DNA of 64,000 nucleotides from Ophiura sarsii (GCA_035610835.1 CM069449.1:14168768-14232767), one strand, 5' to 3'; shown: positions 22,437 through 33,588, counted from the first letter of the stretch. Notes: generated from the letters alone by a model not told the origin. Made by a program: numbers and translations.

Positions 22437-22845
22437 CCATGGCTCTCAGCTACTCATTCTCGCAGTATACTGCGCTCACTATATAGGCTCGGTTAATTAC
22501 TTCATCGAAAATGTCCGCACACATCCAAACCTGGGTCAGAGAGAGAGAGACTCTCTGGACCCAATACCCGGACCCCCTAGGCAAGCCATGGCTCTCAGCT
22601 ACTCGTTCTCGCAGTATACTGCGCTCACTATATAGGCTCGGTTAATTACTTCATCGAAAATGTCCGCACACATCCGAACCTGGGTCAGAGAGAGAGAGAC
22701 TCTCTGGACCCAATACCCGGACCCCCTAGGCAAGCCATGGCTCTCAGCTACTCGTTCTCACAGTATACTGCGCTCACTATATAGGCTCGGTTAATTACTT
22801 CATCGAAAATGTCCGCACACATCCGAACCTAGGTTGTCAGAGAGA
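22437..22845. repeat. 149-bp tandem repeat, about 2.7 copies
   Basis: CCATGGCTCTCAGCTACTC recurs at 22437, 22586 and 22735, an exact 149-base period. Copies are almost identical and each carries an (AG)n run and ACTCTCTGGACCCAATACCC. The high identity implies recent duplication. GC content exceeds the surroundings. Confidence 0.85.
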
Positions 22846-23037
22846 GAGAAACCAATTTAAACAGTTTTTGTCATGATATGTAATGCGATTATTACCAAAA
22901 TGAGTCCAAATTTGCAAATATCACTTTTTCTATAGAGGCGCTGCATAGACCTGAGTTATGGTCGAGCAGTTCTCCACCGACCCCCATGCCCGAACGACGG
23001 TGAGGGAATCGGTACGATCAATCCCTTTCAACAACTA

Positions 23038-23636
23038 CAGGGTGTCTCAACAAAAGTGAAAAAAAAACCCCGGAATGTTGGTAAGCCCTATTGGTCCTCT
23101 ATCAAATACACTTTATCCCATTGAATTGCACCACCTAACTACCGAGATATGGTCAATTCGGTAACAAGCGTGCGAATCCCACTTTGGTCACTTTTGAACA
23201 AGAAAATGGCTTTCAACTGTTAAAACCTGCCTTATGATTCCGATGATGATTTTAGGATTTGTCAATGTATTGTTTAAAATTCAAATATTTTATGGTAAAC
23301 ATATCATGGATAATATGGATGAAAATATGTTGTTTGTTCAAATTAAACTAACTACCAACATTAAGTAGGTAGATTTTTATTGATAACGTTCAATTACACA
23401 CTGAATGACGATTCTAATAAAAGAGCTCTCTTCACACAAAAAGTGACCAAAGGTGAATTTGAATATGCCCGAGTAGATTGGCCATAATTTGATAACGGAA
23501 GCTCTAAAATGGATAGGAAAAATAATCTTATAGATTGCTGAACATGATTACTAGTATTTCGCAAACAATGTTTATATTTTTCCTTTTCAAAAAAAATCGT
23601 GTTACACATGGGGCACTTAGTTTTTTAGACACCCTG
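23038..23636. mobile_element. 599-bp element, TA-flanked CAGGGTGTCT ends
   Basis: Framed TA|CAGGGTGTCT ... AGACACCCTG|TA. It shares terminal bases with the element at 21446-22241, but its arms are not long inverted repeats. Non-coding; probably mobilised by a related transposase. Confidence 0.68.
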
Positions 23637-23774
23637 TATACCACACCACTAACCATGATAGTGAGGCCATGTCAAAGATAGACAGGATGTAATGTTCTGC
23701 AATCAAGAATATTAAATTATATCAGAACTAACTAATCTTCCAAACTGATAAGAGTGAAGTCAAGAAAAAAACAA

Positions 23775-24445
23775 AGTTTAGCGTTCCCACCTCTTCCTTT
23801 TGTAAGAGTATTCAATAATCGTTATTGTAATTCAGTCGTAACTTTAACAATAATTTCATATGTCACATTAAAATGAACCAAAACGCCATCCCAACACTTT
23901 GTCTACTGAACCCGAGTTAAAAAAAACCAAACACATGTTTAGCGTCTTCTCTCGCTTCCTTTTTATATATTCTTTCATTCATTTTATTGAATATTTCAGA
24001 CTTTAAAATAATAATTTCGTTTGTCACATGAAAATGAACCAAAACGTCATCCCTACACTTTGTCTATGTATCTGAAGCCGAGTCAAAAAAAAGAGAAGAA
24101 ACATATGTTTAGCGACTCCGCTAGTTTCCTTTTTTAAAGATTCTTTCGTTCATTTTATTGTAGGCATTTCAGATGTAGGCCTAGGCCTTACTTTAAACAA
24201 AATAATGTCGATTGTCACATTAAAATGAACAAAATGCCAGTCACAATAGTTTGTCTAAATGTGTCTAATAACTAAGCTTAACCGTGTTAACTCTGCATGA
24301 TTTAAAGAGAGAAGCCGAGTAAAGAAAAGAAGGAAAATATTTGAAAGCCTTTTTCTTTCTTTGTATTGTAACATTACAGTTGTAACTTATTTCGATTTTA
24401 TTTGTCACATTAAAATGAACCAAAATGCCACCACAATATTTGTTA
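23775..24445. repeat. Diverged satellite-like tandem repeat, four units of about 165-195 bp
   Basis: GTCACATTAAAATGAACC-type words recur at about 23863, 24032, 24213 and 24403. Each is preceded by a TTTAGCG...TTCCTTTT block and followed by an ACTTTGTCTA block. Unit identity is moderate, so the array is old. Confidence 0.65.
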
Positions 24446-24469
24446 TTGATTATAAAAGCGAGGCCTTTA

Positions 24470-24780
24470 ACGCCTATGACCAGACGACGATGTCACGCGA
24501 ATCCTACATTTTGAATTCGTATTAGAATAACACGTAATCGCGAATGTTAATCTTATCATTTTGAAAAATTCATCATAATTAGAAGATTTTTTTTCCAATC
24601 CAAAACCGTTGGAGTTGGCTAACCAACTCCATTGTAAATGCTATTTTTAAAATTATTTTCATCGTTAACCGGGCGACGACTGTTAAAAAATATTTCAAAA
24701 TGGCGCACTCCCGTTGCCATATTGGAATGACCCACTGATCACCGTAACAGCGCCCTCAACCCAAAGCAGCACAGGTCAGA
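24470..24780. repeat. Palindromic 'GGAGTTGG' repeat family, copy 1
   Basis: Centred on TGGAGTTGGCTAACCAACTC, with AAAATTCATCA to the left and ATCGTTAACCGGGCGACGA to the right. Related copies are near 29520, 43200 and 50870. Boundaries are approximate. Confidence 0.5.
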
Positions 24781-25772
24781 AGAGGTCATTGTAATGTGGG
24801 GAAGTGTGTAGACCATGATAAGACATGAACGTGTCCAACGTCAGTAAAATCACTATTGGTTTTGAAAAATGAAAAAAATCTCAAATATTTTAATATTTGA
24901 GATTTTTTTAAATTCAAAGACTTGTGCAACCACGATAGGTCAATTATTGCGTACGTGTTGTTTTGAGAGAAATTAGACAAATCAATACATCGCGGCGTGC
25001 TGATATTGATGTGGATAGTGTATCGTTCTTTATGACAAATCAACACTTAGTTTTCAAGAGTTAGAATTATTCAAATGGTGTATAGATAAAGCGTTAGGGG
25101 TCTGCTTTTACTGCTCAGAAAATTGACATACATGTACTTGAAATTGGGGTCAAAGTTGATAACTGTTTGAGACCTTGTATGAACCTTTCTGCTAATTTAG
25201 TATGTGATTTCCTGGCATAGTCAACTTACTTCTGAATAAAGAGACAGATCACTATTTTCTTATTTCTAGATGTATTTTCCCCACTTTATTACATACATGT
25301 AGCCCAAAGGCCAAACTGCATCTTCTATATGATTTGACATCTGTTTTGTGTATATAAATATACAAATATCAAAACAAGCAAAGAAACAAACAAAAATGGG
25401 TTTGGGTGAAAGAGTAATGTTAACTTCTCGTATAAACAAAAGATAATCGATACTTGGAATTTTCTGTTGTTAATGACTGCCTTTATCAGCAGACACGTGT
25501 CTGAACTCAACACACACACCCCTACTTACAAGACACCCTCCTCACACACCCACATCTCAAAATCATGTGTACCATGAAAATGAACCTACATGTAGGCCTA
25601 TACAACAAAATCTCCTTCGTACACAAATGTTGTTATATTTAATTTCATCAGTATGCCCATCTGTGTGCATTTTGGTCTAACATCTTTTTACGCCTACAAT
25701 TAAATGTATACAAATTATCGTTAAAATGCACCTTTTCAAATAAATAAAGTAAGAAAAGTCTCATTGTAAATG
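24781..25772. other. Intergenic DNA, no gene seen
   Basis: No gene recognised. A perfect A/T-rich hairpin lies at 24872-24909 (arms AAAAAAATCTCAAATATT and inverse). The remainder is AT-rich with no clear repeat ends. Confidence 0.5.
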
Positions 25773-27375
25773 TTAACACTTTCCATGCAGCAGGCGTTTC
25801 TACAGACGGCAAACCAAAAGTTCACAATACGTTAAAAAATGTCAAAATTATTGAATTTCATTACCATATTTGGAATCACCATGACAAATGCATTGCAATA
25901 GGTACAACCATGGTACAATATTGGATGACTTGAGGGCGATACAGTGAAAATTGGTTAAGCCTTGAAAAAAAAATCGGACGAGCGGGAGGCGAGTCTGATT
26001 TTTTTTTCAAGGCGAAACCAATTTTCACTGTATCGCCCGAAAAAAAGGAATCCAATATTTACATTATTATGTTTTGAGAATCTGACTCTAATTAAAGATG
26101 GGACATCTATGCTTGTTAAATAAATGCACATTAATTGATATGAAATAGGATAGCCATCCATTTGTCAAAATGTAGTATAGGCTAGGCCATGTAGGCCTAG
26201 GTCACGCTAGCATCATATCATCAACTAGGGCTCTCTTTTAAATTCAAAGTGGGGTGACTGTTGCAGTTTTGCATCTGTGTTACATTGCAATATACCTCCA
26301 AAGTAACGCTAATGCATCTATAAATAAGACACTGGTTCATTTTGAATGGTAAATCGTGAGCCTAGTCCTAGGCCTGCACACATGAGAAATAAGCTTATTT
26401 AGGGTGTATTTTCGTCTGGAATTTCAACAAGAAAACTGTAAAAATGCTATCAAAATATGTTTTAAATGAATAACTATATCATTGCTATTTGATTTTTTCA
26501 TTGGAATGCGTAAACATCATGGAAATATTGAGGGAATTTAGGTTTATAAAGGCCAGCACAAAAATCGGAAATAAAAATAAGAAGCTTTACTTTTTAGGCC
26601 TAGCTAGTAAAAAGGATATAAATTCTCCTAGTTTTAAACCCACTATAAAAAGACCAAAAGTACAACATTTTTAGCCAAAGAGTATTTCACACTGTTTGCA
26701 TTAATTTACCTTGTCCATGTTTATTGTATTTACTCTTTTCATGAGTAATTCTGATGGAACCTCAGCTCCACACAAAATGTACCACAGGTGTCGGCCATCT
26801 TGTTTGTTGTTTACTGTTTTCAGTTCAGGATGTTAATTTGGATTGTTCCATTGAGTTAAATAGGGGGTTATATTATAGTGACGGTAGGGGCTAATTGACT
26901 AGTAAAGAAGATAGTTTTTCAACATGTTTCCCATCCAAAAATAACAAAATTATCATTCTATTCTCTTGTTAAAATTTATATTAATCATTATATTTTGTTT
27001 CTTTATAGAAAATACACAAATATGTCAATTATTTATCCAGCGTCAGTTATGAAAAGTTTTAACTAAAAATTACAGTTTCAAACCCTTCAAATGTATGGGT
27101 CAATCCAGCAAAAACATTGAACCAATCAAAAGCTCTTATTCCAAACTGTCCGATACAGTAAAAAAATCGGATGACCGATTTTTTTATTTAAAAAAACAGT
27201 CCAATACTTGATTAACTCGAGTTCAAAGCGCTGTGTAAATGAATGGACGGAAGATTCTCAAAACATAATAATGCCCAATATTGGTTCAGAAATGGTAATA
27301 TCGATCTTGAAAGTAGGGAAAGGTTCCTGAAAAATCTTTTTTGTGTTTGGTAAAACTAATAGCCGTGTGGAAAGT
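25773..27375. mobile_element. TTAA MITE family, copy 4, split by a 1.35-kb insertion
   Basis: The left part starts TTAA|CACTTTCCATGCAGC at 25773. The right part ends GCCGTGTGGAAAGT at 27375. Together they match the 226-bp MITE at 4559-4784. Between them is the insertion 25925-27275. Confidence 0.68.
25925..27275. mobile_element. 1.35-kb insertion bounded by a 9-bp direct repeat
   Basis: CAATATTGG occurs at 25916-25924 and again at 27276-27284, exactly where the host MITE is interrupted. Inside the left end is a strong palindrome (25937-26040, GGCGATACAGTGAAAATTGG and inverse). Inner inverted ends CATTATTATGTTTTGAGAAT lie at about 26062 and 27250-27275. The layout suggests two nested events. 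No transposase is visible. Confidence 0.6.
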
Positions 27376-27424
27376 AACATTTCACTGAAAAATATTTGTA
27401 AAAAAAGTAATAGACGGTATTCAT

Positions 27425-27795
27425 AATTGGCGCATTTACGTCAACAGAGGGTTTGAATTCTAACTCAGCATGCTCAGAGCAATTAGTGCACCGATAAACA
27501 TTACAATCTCGTACATTTACTGCAATGTAATGAACTGTGAAGTTCTACATTTTCCTAGATACATGTATGTGCCGGTTACCAGCAAACATTTCATTTCAAA
27601 CTAGTGGAATAGATAGTTTATACGTTCAAGTTTATTTCACGAATGTTATAAGGTCAAATATTGAACAGCTCAGATGTATGAAGGCTTTTTTAGGATTGTC
27701 TCGGCTACATTGCTGGCCTCGTTTTCGGAGCACTAATTGCTCTGAGCATGCTCGGTTGGATAGAACGGCCCTCTTTTGTCGTAATTGCGCCAATT
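27425..27795. mobile_element. MITE with AATTGGCGCATTTACG ends
   Basis: Left end AATTGGCGCATTTACG and right end CGTAATTGCGCCAATT are inverted. CATGCTCAGAGCAATTAGTG is found on both arms in opposite orientation, giving arms of about 65 bp. Non-coding interior. Confidence 0.65.
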
Positions 27796-28215
27796 TGAGT
27801 AAAGTCTAAAGGACAAAAATTGCTTTTTCATCATGCAAATTTGTATGTAATAAAGGTGCAAATTATATATTTCTTTAAAACTACCAGAAACTGATATATG
27901 AGTTTCATGATTACAGCTATACTATTTCTGCAAAAGTCTGTATACTTATTCTGTAAGATATAAAAAGCACATTGTATTTAGAATGATATTATGACCTATT
28001 TCGAGTTTCGCTTTTGTTTTACCAAATAATTGTGTGAATATCATTGAATCATTCCAACTACAGTCATCAAAAGAGTTACTTGAACAGTAGGCCTATTACT
28101 CCTACTTGAAAATGTCAAATTATTAAGTTGTTGAGGAATTTCCCCTCTTTCATTCCGAAGTCCCAAAGTAAAATGTTTTGATTCTTCACAGTTACCGACA
28201 AAACAATTAAGTTTA

Positions 28216-28400
28216 ATAATAATAATAATAATACACGGCATTTATATAGTGCTTTTTACATACATCCATCTCAAAGCGTTTTACAATTTTATTCCTAGGA
28301 TAGTCAGAACCACGATTGCAGCCTATAATGGCGCAGGGTCATATCAGTACAACGACAGTTTGACAGAGGGCAACTCTCGATCAAACTCATTTACTTAGAA
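28216..28400. mobile_element. SINE 3'-tail fragment
   Basis: TAATAATAATAAT followed by GGCATTTATATAGTGCTTTT resembles the tail (reverse strand) of the SINEs at 6328 and 45903. The head is missing, so this is a truncated copy. Confidence 0.55.
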
Positions 28401-28569
28401 GTGGTGTGGATGCTGTTTGCATTCCTCTGTCATTACGCCCGGAAGATGAGCCAATGAGAGGCTGTTATCTAGGTCCTATATTTTGTTTGTTCTACCACCA
28501 GTGCCCATTTAATTTATTTCAATCTGATAAAAAATTGTGCAAGCGAATCACTCACACGTCGCGTAACCA

Positions 28570-29047
28570 TACGAGGGGTATCAAAAAGTTCTTGAAATCA
28601 GCCAGAAGTGTAGGAGCTATATCGATGAAATGTTGTCAGTGTATTCAATTATAATGGTCCAATAACTGATTCTTGTAGGACGCCTTCCAGAAGAATATTA
28701 GGCTCAGATTTTTTTTTAAATGTTGTCATTTGTCACTCGTCTTAAGGTCTTAATTTATCTCTGTAAATGACAACATTTCTAAACCTCATACTCCTCTGGA
28801 AGGCTACCCACAAGGATCAGTTTTTGGACCATTATCGTTTACCATGTACACATCACCGTTGGAAGACGTCATTGATTTACATGGCCTTGGCATCTAGCGC
28901 CACCTGTATAAAAAGTTAACATTCTTATGAGACCATTTTTGCACCATAATGTTTTAAGGACCAGTGATTACACAGACAAAATTTCATCGATATAGGCTAG
29001 CTCCTTCACTTCTGGGTGATTTCAAGAACTTGTTGATACCCCTTGTA
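28570..29047. mobile_element. Mariner-like MITE, 474 bp
   Basis: Framed TA|CGAGGGGTATCAAAAAGTTC ... GAACTTGTTGATACCCCTTG|TA, with the match continuing through TTGAAATCA. CGAGGG-type ends with a TA duplication are typical of mariner relatives. It contains a LINE fragment (28799-28897) rather than a transposase. Confidence 0.75.
28799..28897 (+). pseudogene. LINE reverse-transcriptase fragment
   Basis: The open piece encodes PQGSVFGPLSFTMYTSPLED, matching the non-LTR reverse transcriptase motif 'GVPQGSVLGPLLF.LY'. It ends at TAG 28895-28897. It is only about 32 codons and lies inside the mariner-like MITE. Confidence 0.7.
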
Positions 29048-29253
29048 CCATGTGTACTGCGTTGTAAAAATATGTCATGCGTTTGCCGTTTGTGGCATTA
29101 CGCGAATTGTTTTGGTGATCGAACTTGATGTACACGGGTACACGGGTGACTAATGTTTACGCCAAGGTATTTGGTTGTCCGTTAGTACGTATCGCATATA
29201 TTCATGAGGTTTTAACTCAAATTAAACTATAATTTGATATTTTTAAGTGGGAT

Positions 29254-29442
29254 TAGGGGAATATGGGGCAACTGGTCCTATGGGGCAAGTGGTCCGAAAT
29301 GAAGGATTTTGTAATTGTAGGCCTACGGGCATACTGGTACATGAATGATATTGTCATAGCAATTCCATAAATATTAACACGAGCTTTAATCTTATATATC
29401 ATGAAATATGCTTTACCGGACCAGTTGCCCCATCCTCCCCTA
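29254..29442. mobile_element. MITE with TAGGGGAATATGGGGC ends
   Basis: TAGGGGAATATGGGGCAACT at the left and AGTTGCCCCATCCTCCCCTA at the right are near inverses (also GGTCC/GGACC). 189 bp, non-coding. Confidence 0.68.
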
Positions 29443-29515
29443 TACTTTTTGAGTTATAATAAGCACATCTATTACCCGGTAAGGTACTCTTTTTGATGAC
29501 TGTATATCACATATA

Positions 29516-29640
29516 TAACTAAATTATTCCATATAAAACTATTGGAGTTAGAAATCAACTCCAGTCTAAATATTATTAGAGCGCACCATTTTATATCCAG
29601 GGGGCGCATGGAAGTGTGGGTCGGACAGAATTTGTTGTTT
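29516..29640. repeat. Palindromic 'GGAGTTGG' repeat family, copy 2 (partial)
   Basis: Contains the palindromic core GGAGTTAGAAATCAACTCC at 29543-29561, related to the copies near 24620, 43265 and 50890. 29640-29808 is T-rich with no gene. Confidence 0.4.
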
Positions 29641-29808
29641 TGGCCGCCAGAGGCGGCGACATCTTTTTTTTCGCCCTCCAAGGCGGATTTTTTTTTCTTC
29701 TCCATTTTTAATAATGTTTTCCTTTATTTTGAGTTGGGTGGGGCAGATTTTTTTTTTTTACTCATCAGTGGGTGAAGTTGGTTTTATTTGACTGGATAGT
29801 GGGTCAAG

Positions 29809-32800
29809 TTATTTTCTCTTCAAAAAACGGGCATTTCGTTTATCTTTTATTTTTTCAATATGATCAGATATGTATCCAGAAAGTGTGTATAAAAATGGGT
29901 TGATAGAGGAATTGATGGGTAGAATAAGGCCTACTGTCCATACATACATCTCTGGGGAAACTTGTAAAACGTTGCACTGAGCAAGAATACACACAACACA
30001 TAACGGTACCCAACAACAGAAATCTGTAAAGACTATCGCAAACATCTTTCCAGCCATGCGCAATTCTTCGCTTCGAGCTTGCGTTCTAGCTGATTTTTTT
30101 GCTGATTTGATGGCACTGATGAAAATTTGGATGTAGCAAAATGCTACTATGATAAAACAGAAGAGATTCACTCCAATAAATATCACAATGGATAGATAAG
30201 TGGCCAGCTCGCTCCCGATATGTGTTGAAATTACATATGAGACATTTCCAGCATCGTTTGCAAAGTCAACTTCCCCCAATTCTACTACCAGATAATAATT
30301 GTGATTTTCAATCTTTAAATCGGTCAATTCAGCATCATAAGTGTGTATTTCTGATGATTTGCTTATGAGTGTTGATATGTATCGTCTTACCATTGGAATT
30401 CCTATGCAGACTTCAGAAATACTGAATATATCATTTTGGTAATCTGACAAGAGAATCGGTGTGACACTTATCAATAAGGCAAATAGCCAAGCTAGTGTGA
30501 TACAAATGTAAGTAGATTTTGTGCCTAAGCGGCGGCTACTAAATGGATATTTTACTCCAAGAAAACGATCAATAGAGATCAGCACAATAAATAATACAGA
30601 TCCCTCACTCGATAACATTGATAAAATGCCTGTAAATTTGCAGACAAATCCTTTTCTCCACGAATGAGAATATGATGGGAAAAATCCAGTGTAATATGCA
30701 TCACCACTTGCTAATAGTAACATGCTGATACCCATGAGTAAATCAGACAATGAAAGCTGTGATATGAGCAAAGTTTGAACTTTGTTTGTTTGTCTTGCGG
30801 ATATACGGGCATAAATTGCAACTCCATTGAACAAAACGGCAGATAATCCAATAACCCATATGCATGTTCTAAGCCCAACATCTGAAAGCATTCTTTTGCA
30901 TGTCAGATATTCTGGTCGTGGTTCCATAGAAATACATTGTGGTTCGTTAGTCTTAATGAAACAACACGTTGAAAATCTGTCCACTAAAATGGTAAGATTT
31001 TGTGAACCTTTGAAAGAATCAGATGTTACTTGAAACATTTCATTCCCTCTCAGGTCAACTGTTTGAAGACTGGTTTTATCACTAAAAATGCCAGGGTCAA
31101 TCAATTGGATGGAGTTATTGGAGATATTTATAACTTTGATTTGGTATAAATCTTGTAAAAAATACCCTGATAAAATCCTGAGTTTATTATTGGAAATATC
31201 TAAATTTGTCAAATTATCCAATCCTGCTATTGAATAATTTTCAGCATCTTTAATAACATTATTATGCAATTTCAGACTGAGAAGGTTTTTCTGATTCTGA
31301 AATAATCCACTTTGCAAGTTGGTTAATACGTTTTGGCTTAGATCCAGTATTATCAATTTGTCCATTTGAAAAAAGATTTCAGAGGGTAGTTCTATCAATC
31401 TATTTTTTTGAATGAATAGAACTTCCAAGCTTTTTAATCCTGTAAAGGAGTCTGGTTCAATTCTGGTCAATTTGTTATGACCGAGATCCAATATTTTAAG
31501 TTTGACTACTGTACTGAAAAGGGGCGGTGAAGACAACATATTTCCACTGATATTGAGGTATAGCAATTGAGTTAAGTATTTGAATGTATCAACAGGAATG
31601 TATTTCACATTATTTTCAGACAAATCTATAATTTCAAGTCTGGTTGTAGTCTGAAATACAGCACGGCATAATCTAGAAATGTTATTATGGCTTACATCAA
31701 TCATTTGCAATTCTGTGAGGGAAATGAAAATGGTGGATGTGATTGATTTGTTATTACTGCAACTGTGGTCAAGATCACGAAGGTCATTGTTACCCAGTTC
31801 AAGTACAATTAATGAAGAAATGTCCGTTGGCAATAAAACCAATCTATTATTAGTCAGGTTGAGATAAAACAATGAATGGACAGAGTCAAATATACCAGCT
31901 GGGAGGGTGGACAGGTCATTGTCATTCAGGTAGAGGGAATACAATCCACCCAAAGAGTCAAATATACCAGCTGGGAGGGTGGACAGGTCATTGTCATTCA
32001 GGGAGAGGAAATGCAAATAACGCAAACCGTCAAATACATCAGCTGGGAGTGTGGACAGGTCATTGTCATTCAGGTAGAGGACATTCAAATAACGCAAACC
32101 GTCAAATACATCAGCTGGGAGTGTGGACAGGTCATTGTCATTCAGGTAGAGGACATGCAAATAACGCAAACCGTCAAATACATCAGCTGGGAGTGTGGAC
32201 AGGTCATTGTCATTCAGGTAGAGGTGATTCAATCTACCCAAAGAGTCAAATACATCCGCTGGTAGTGTGGACAGGTCATTGCTATTCAGGTAGAGCACAA
32301 CATTCAATCCATCCAAAAAATCAAATATACCAGCTGGGAGTGTGGACAGGTCATTGTCATTCAGGTAGAGGTAATACAATCTACCCAAAGAGTCGAATAT
32401 ACCAGCTGGGAGTGTGGACAGGTCATTGTCATTCAGGATCAGGAATTCCAATCCACCCAAAGAATCAAATACACCAGCTGGGAGTGTTGACAGGTCATTG
32501 TCATTCAGGGAGAGGTAAATCAATCTAACCAAAGAGTCGAATGCATTCTGTTGTACTGTGTCTAAACCAGTATTTTCAAATGACAATGCCTCGATATTTT
32601 GTTGATATACTATTAAATAGGCACTGGTACTGATCAATGTGTTATCATGGCATGTTGATTGCCATATTCTGTAGCCTAGGCTGCATGAACATAATGCAGG
32701 ACATTTTGCTGAATATCTAGTAATTGTCACTGTTTTGTATCGAAAATAGGTATAGAATATTTCTGTATGCATTTTATATTTAACTTGATCAGCATAACTA

Positions 32801-33588
32801 GTCAAACTACACTGTGCCATACTTGTACCATTTTTCACCTGCTGTACTGGAATAGGGTGTGTTTGAGAACAATTATCTGAATTCTGAATATTGGTAGCAT
32901 GGATATCCAGCATAAATTCAGTATTAAGGAAGTGTAATCTGAATTTGTTTCCCTGGATTTTGGCCATACAAGGGGCATCATTGATTTCAACTAACACATT
33001 GTTAGGATTTGGACAATCGGTGTGTTGTCGTTCTAATATTTCAACATAGAAATATGTGAATGCGTTACTCATCATACCAGAATCAAACAGTTGGACTGAT
33101 ATTCCTGTGTGTTTGTGTACAGTAATATCTGTTTGGCAATGTGTGTTACTAGTAAATGTATCTAATTGAACATGACCAGTTACATTCAGAACATCACTAG
33201 TGTCGTATTGGTTACATGCATCGATCCTAATTGGTGAGAACAATGTCATAGGAGTGTCAGTTGACTTTGAATTGGAATCATAATGGCCATTTGGTGAAAT
33301 TGTTTCGGATGTTGATGTTGATAGGAGATCGGATGTCTGGATATCATAAGTCGATTTTGTAATTAAATCAGTTGTTTCATTTTGTGATTCCTGTCTTGAA
33401 TCTGTGCTGTTGGGGATCAAATCGCAGTTTGCAATCAATGCCATAACCAATAGAACCAGGATAGTTGGTTTGATGGCCTGAAGTAAGACAAGAATTTCAA
33501 GACTTGTACGCTTCACCCTCATACAGATATGACCTGCCATCTTTTGACTAGGAATCACAGAATGACCCCAAAAAGCTGATCTATGCAA
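29809..33588 (-). CDS. Leucine-rich repeat GPCR (LGR type, GRL101/relaxin-receptor-like), single exon
   Basis: Probable plasma-membrane receptor of 1259 residues. A hydrophobic leader lies at about 29-55; Met17 or Met23 may be the true start, since they sit closer to it. A Ser/Thr-rich linker and Cys-containing region cover 60-295, an LRRNT (CPALCSCSLG) about 296-313, and LRRs 354-865. The first nine LRRs are near-identical (LNDNDLSTLPA). A Cys hinge (FSTCCF...C) lies at 873-897. Seven helices lie at about 907-930, 937-960, 982-1006, 1026-1047, 1127-1152, 1177-1203 and 1211-1235. SDLLMGISMLLLASGDAYY, LSMLSSEGSVL and DRFLG (DRY position) match LGR/RXFP receptors, and NPFLY is the NPxxY motif. 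No LDL-A module is visible. Ligand and G protein are unknown. The frame has no intron. Confidence 0.92.
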   Translation of the reverse strand: MHRSAFWGHSVIPSQKMAGHICMRVKRTSLEILVLLQAIKPTILVLLVMALIANCDLIPNSTDSRQESQNETTDLITKSTYDIQTSDLLSTSTSETISPNGHYDSNSKSTDTPMTLFSPIRIDACNQYDTSDVLNVTGHVQLDTFTSNTHCQTDITVHKHTGISVQLFDSGMMSNAFTYFYVEILERQHTDCPNPNNVLVEINDAPCMAKIQGNKFRLHFLNTEFMLDIHATNIQNSDNCSQTHPIPVQQVKNGTSMAQCSLTSYADQVKYKMHTEIFYTYFRYKTVTITRYSAKCPALCSCSLGYRIWQSTCHDNTLISTSAYLIVYQQNIEALSFENTGLDTVQQNAFDSLVRLIYLSLNDNDLSTLPAGVFDSLGGLEFLILNDNDLSTLPAGIFDSLGRLYYLYLNDNDLSTLPAGIFDFLDGLNVVLYLNSNDLSTLPADVFDSLGRLNHLYLNDNDLSTLPADVFDGLRYLHVLYLNDNDLSTLPADVFDGLRYLNVLYLNDNDLSTLPADVFDGLRYLHFLSLNDNDLSTLPAGIFDSLGGLYSLYLNDNDLSTLPAGIFDSVHSLFYLNLTNNRLVLLPTDISSLIVLELGNNDLRDLDHSCSNNKSITSTIFISLTELQMIDVSHNNISRLCRAVFQTTTRLEIIDLSENNVKYIPVDTFKYLTQLLYLNISGNMLSSPPLFSTVVKLKILDLGHNKLTRIEPDSFTGLKSLEVLFIQKNRLIELPSEIFFQMDKLIILDLSQNVLTNLQSGLFQNQKNLLSLKLHNNVIKDAENYSIAGLDNLTNLDISNNKLRILSGYFLQDLYQIKVINISNNSIQLIDPGIFSDKTSLQTVDLRGNEMFQVTSDSFKGSQNLTILVDRFSTCCFIKTNEPQCISMEPRPEYLTCKRMLSDVGLRTCIWVIGLSAVLFNGVAIYARISARQTNKVQTLLISQLSLSDLLMGISMLLLASGDAYYTGFFPSYSHSWRKGFVCKFTGILSMLSSEGSVLFIVLISIDRFLGVKYPFSSRRLGTKSTYICITLAWLFALLISVTPILLSDYQNDIFSISEVCIGIPMVRRYISTLISKSSEIHTYDAELTDLKIENHNYYLVVELGEVDFANDAGNVSYVISTHIGSELATYLSIVIFIGVNLFCFIIVAFCYIQIFISAIKSAKKSARTQARSEELRMAGKMFAIVFTDFCCWVPLCVVCILAQCNVLQVSPEMYVWTVGLILPINSSINPFLYTLSGYISDHIEKIKDKRNARFLKRK
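31872..32528 (-). repeat. 72-bp coding minisatellite (nine near-identical LRRs)
   Basis: Each 72-bp unit encodes one 24-residue LRR (xLxxLxLNDNDLSTLPAxxFDxL). GTGGACAGGTCATTGTCATT recurs almost unchanged in every unit on the + strand. One unit has a 3-base insertion (25 residues). Later LRRs of the same protein are far more diverged, so this block was recently amplified or homogenised. Confidence 0.9.

Noticed and set aside
31872..32528. Long plus-strand frames (218 and 129 codons) with regular repeats
   Set aside because: They are antisense to the tandem LRR codons of the receptor; the 72-bp period keeps every frame open.
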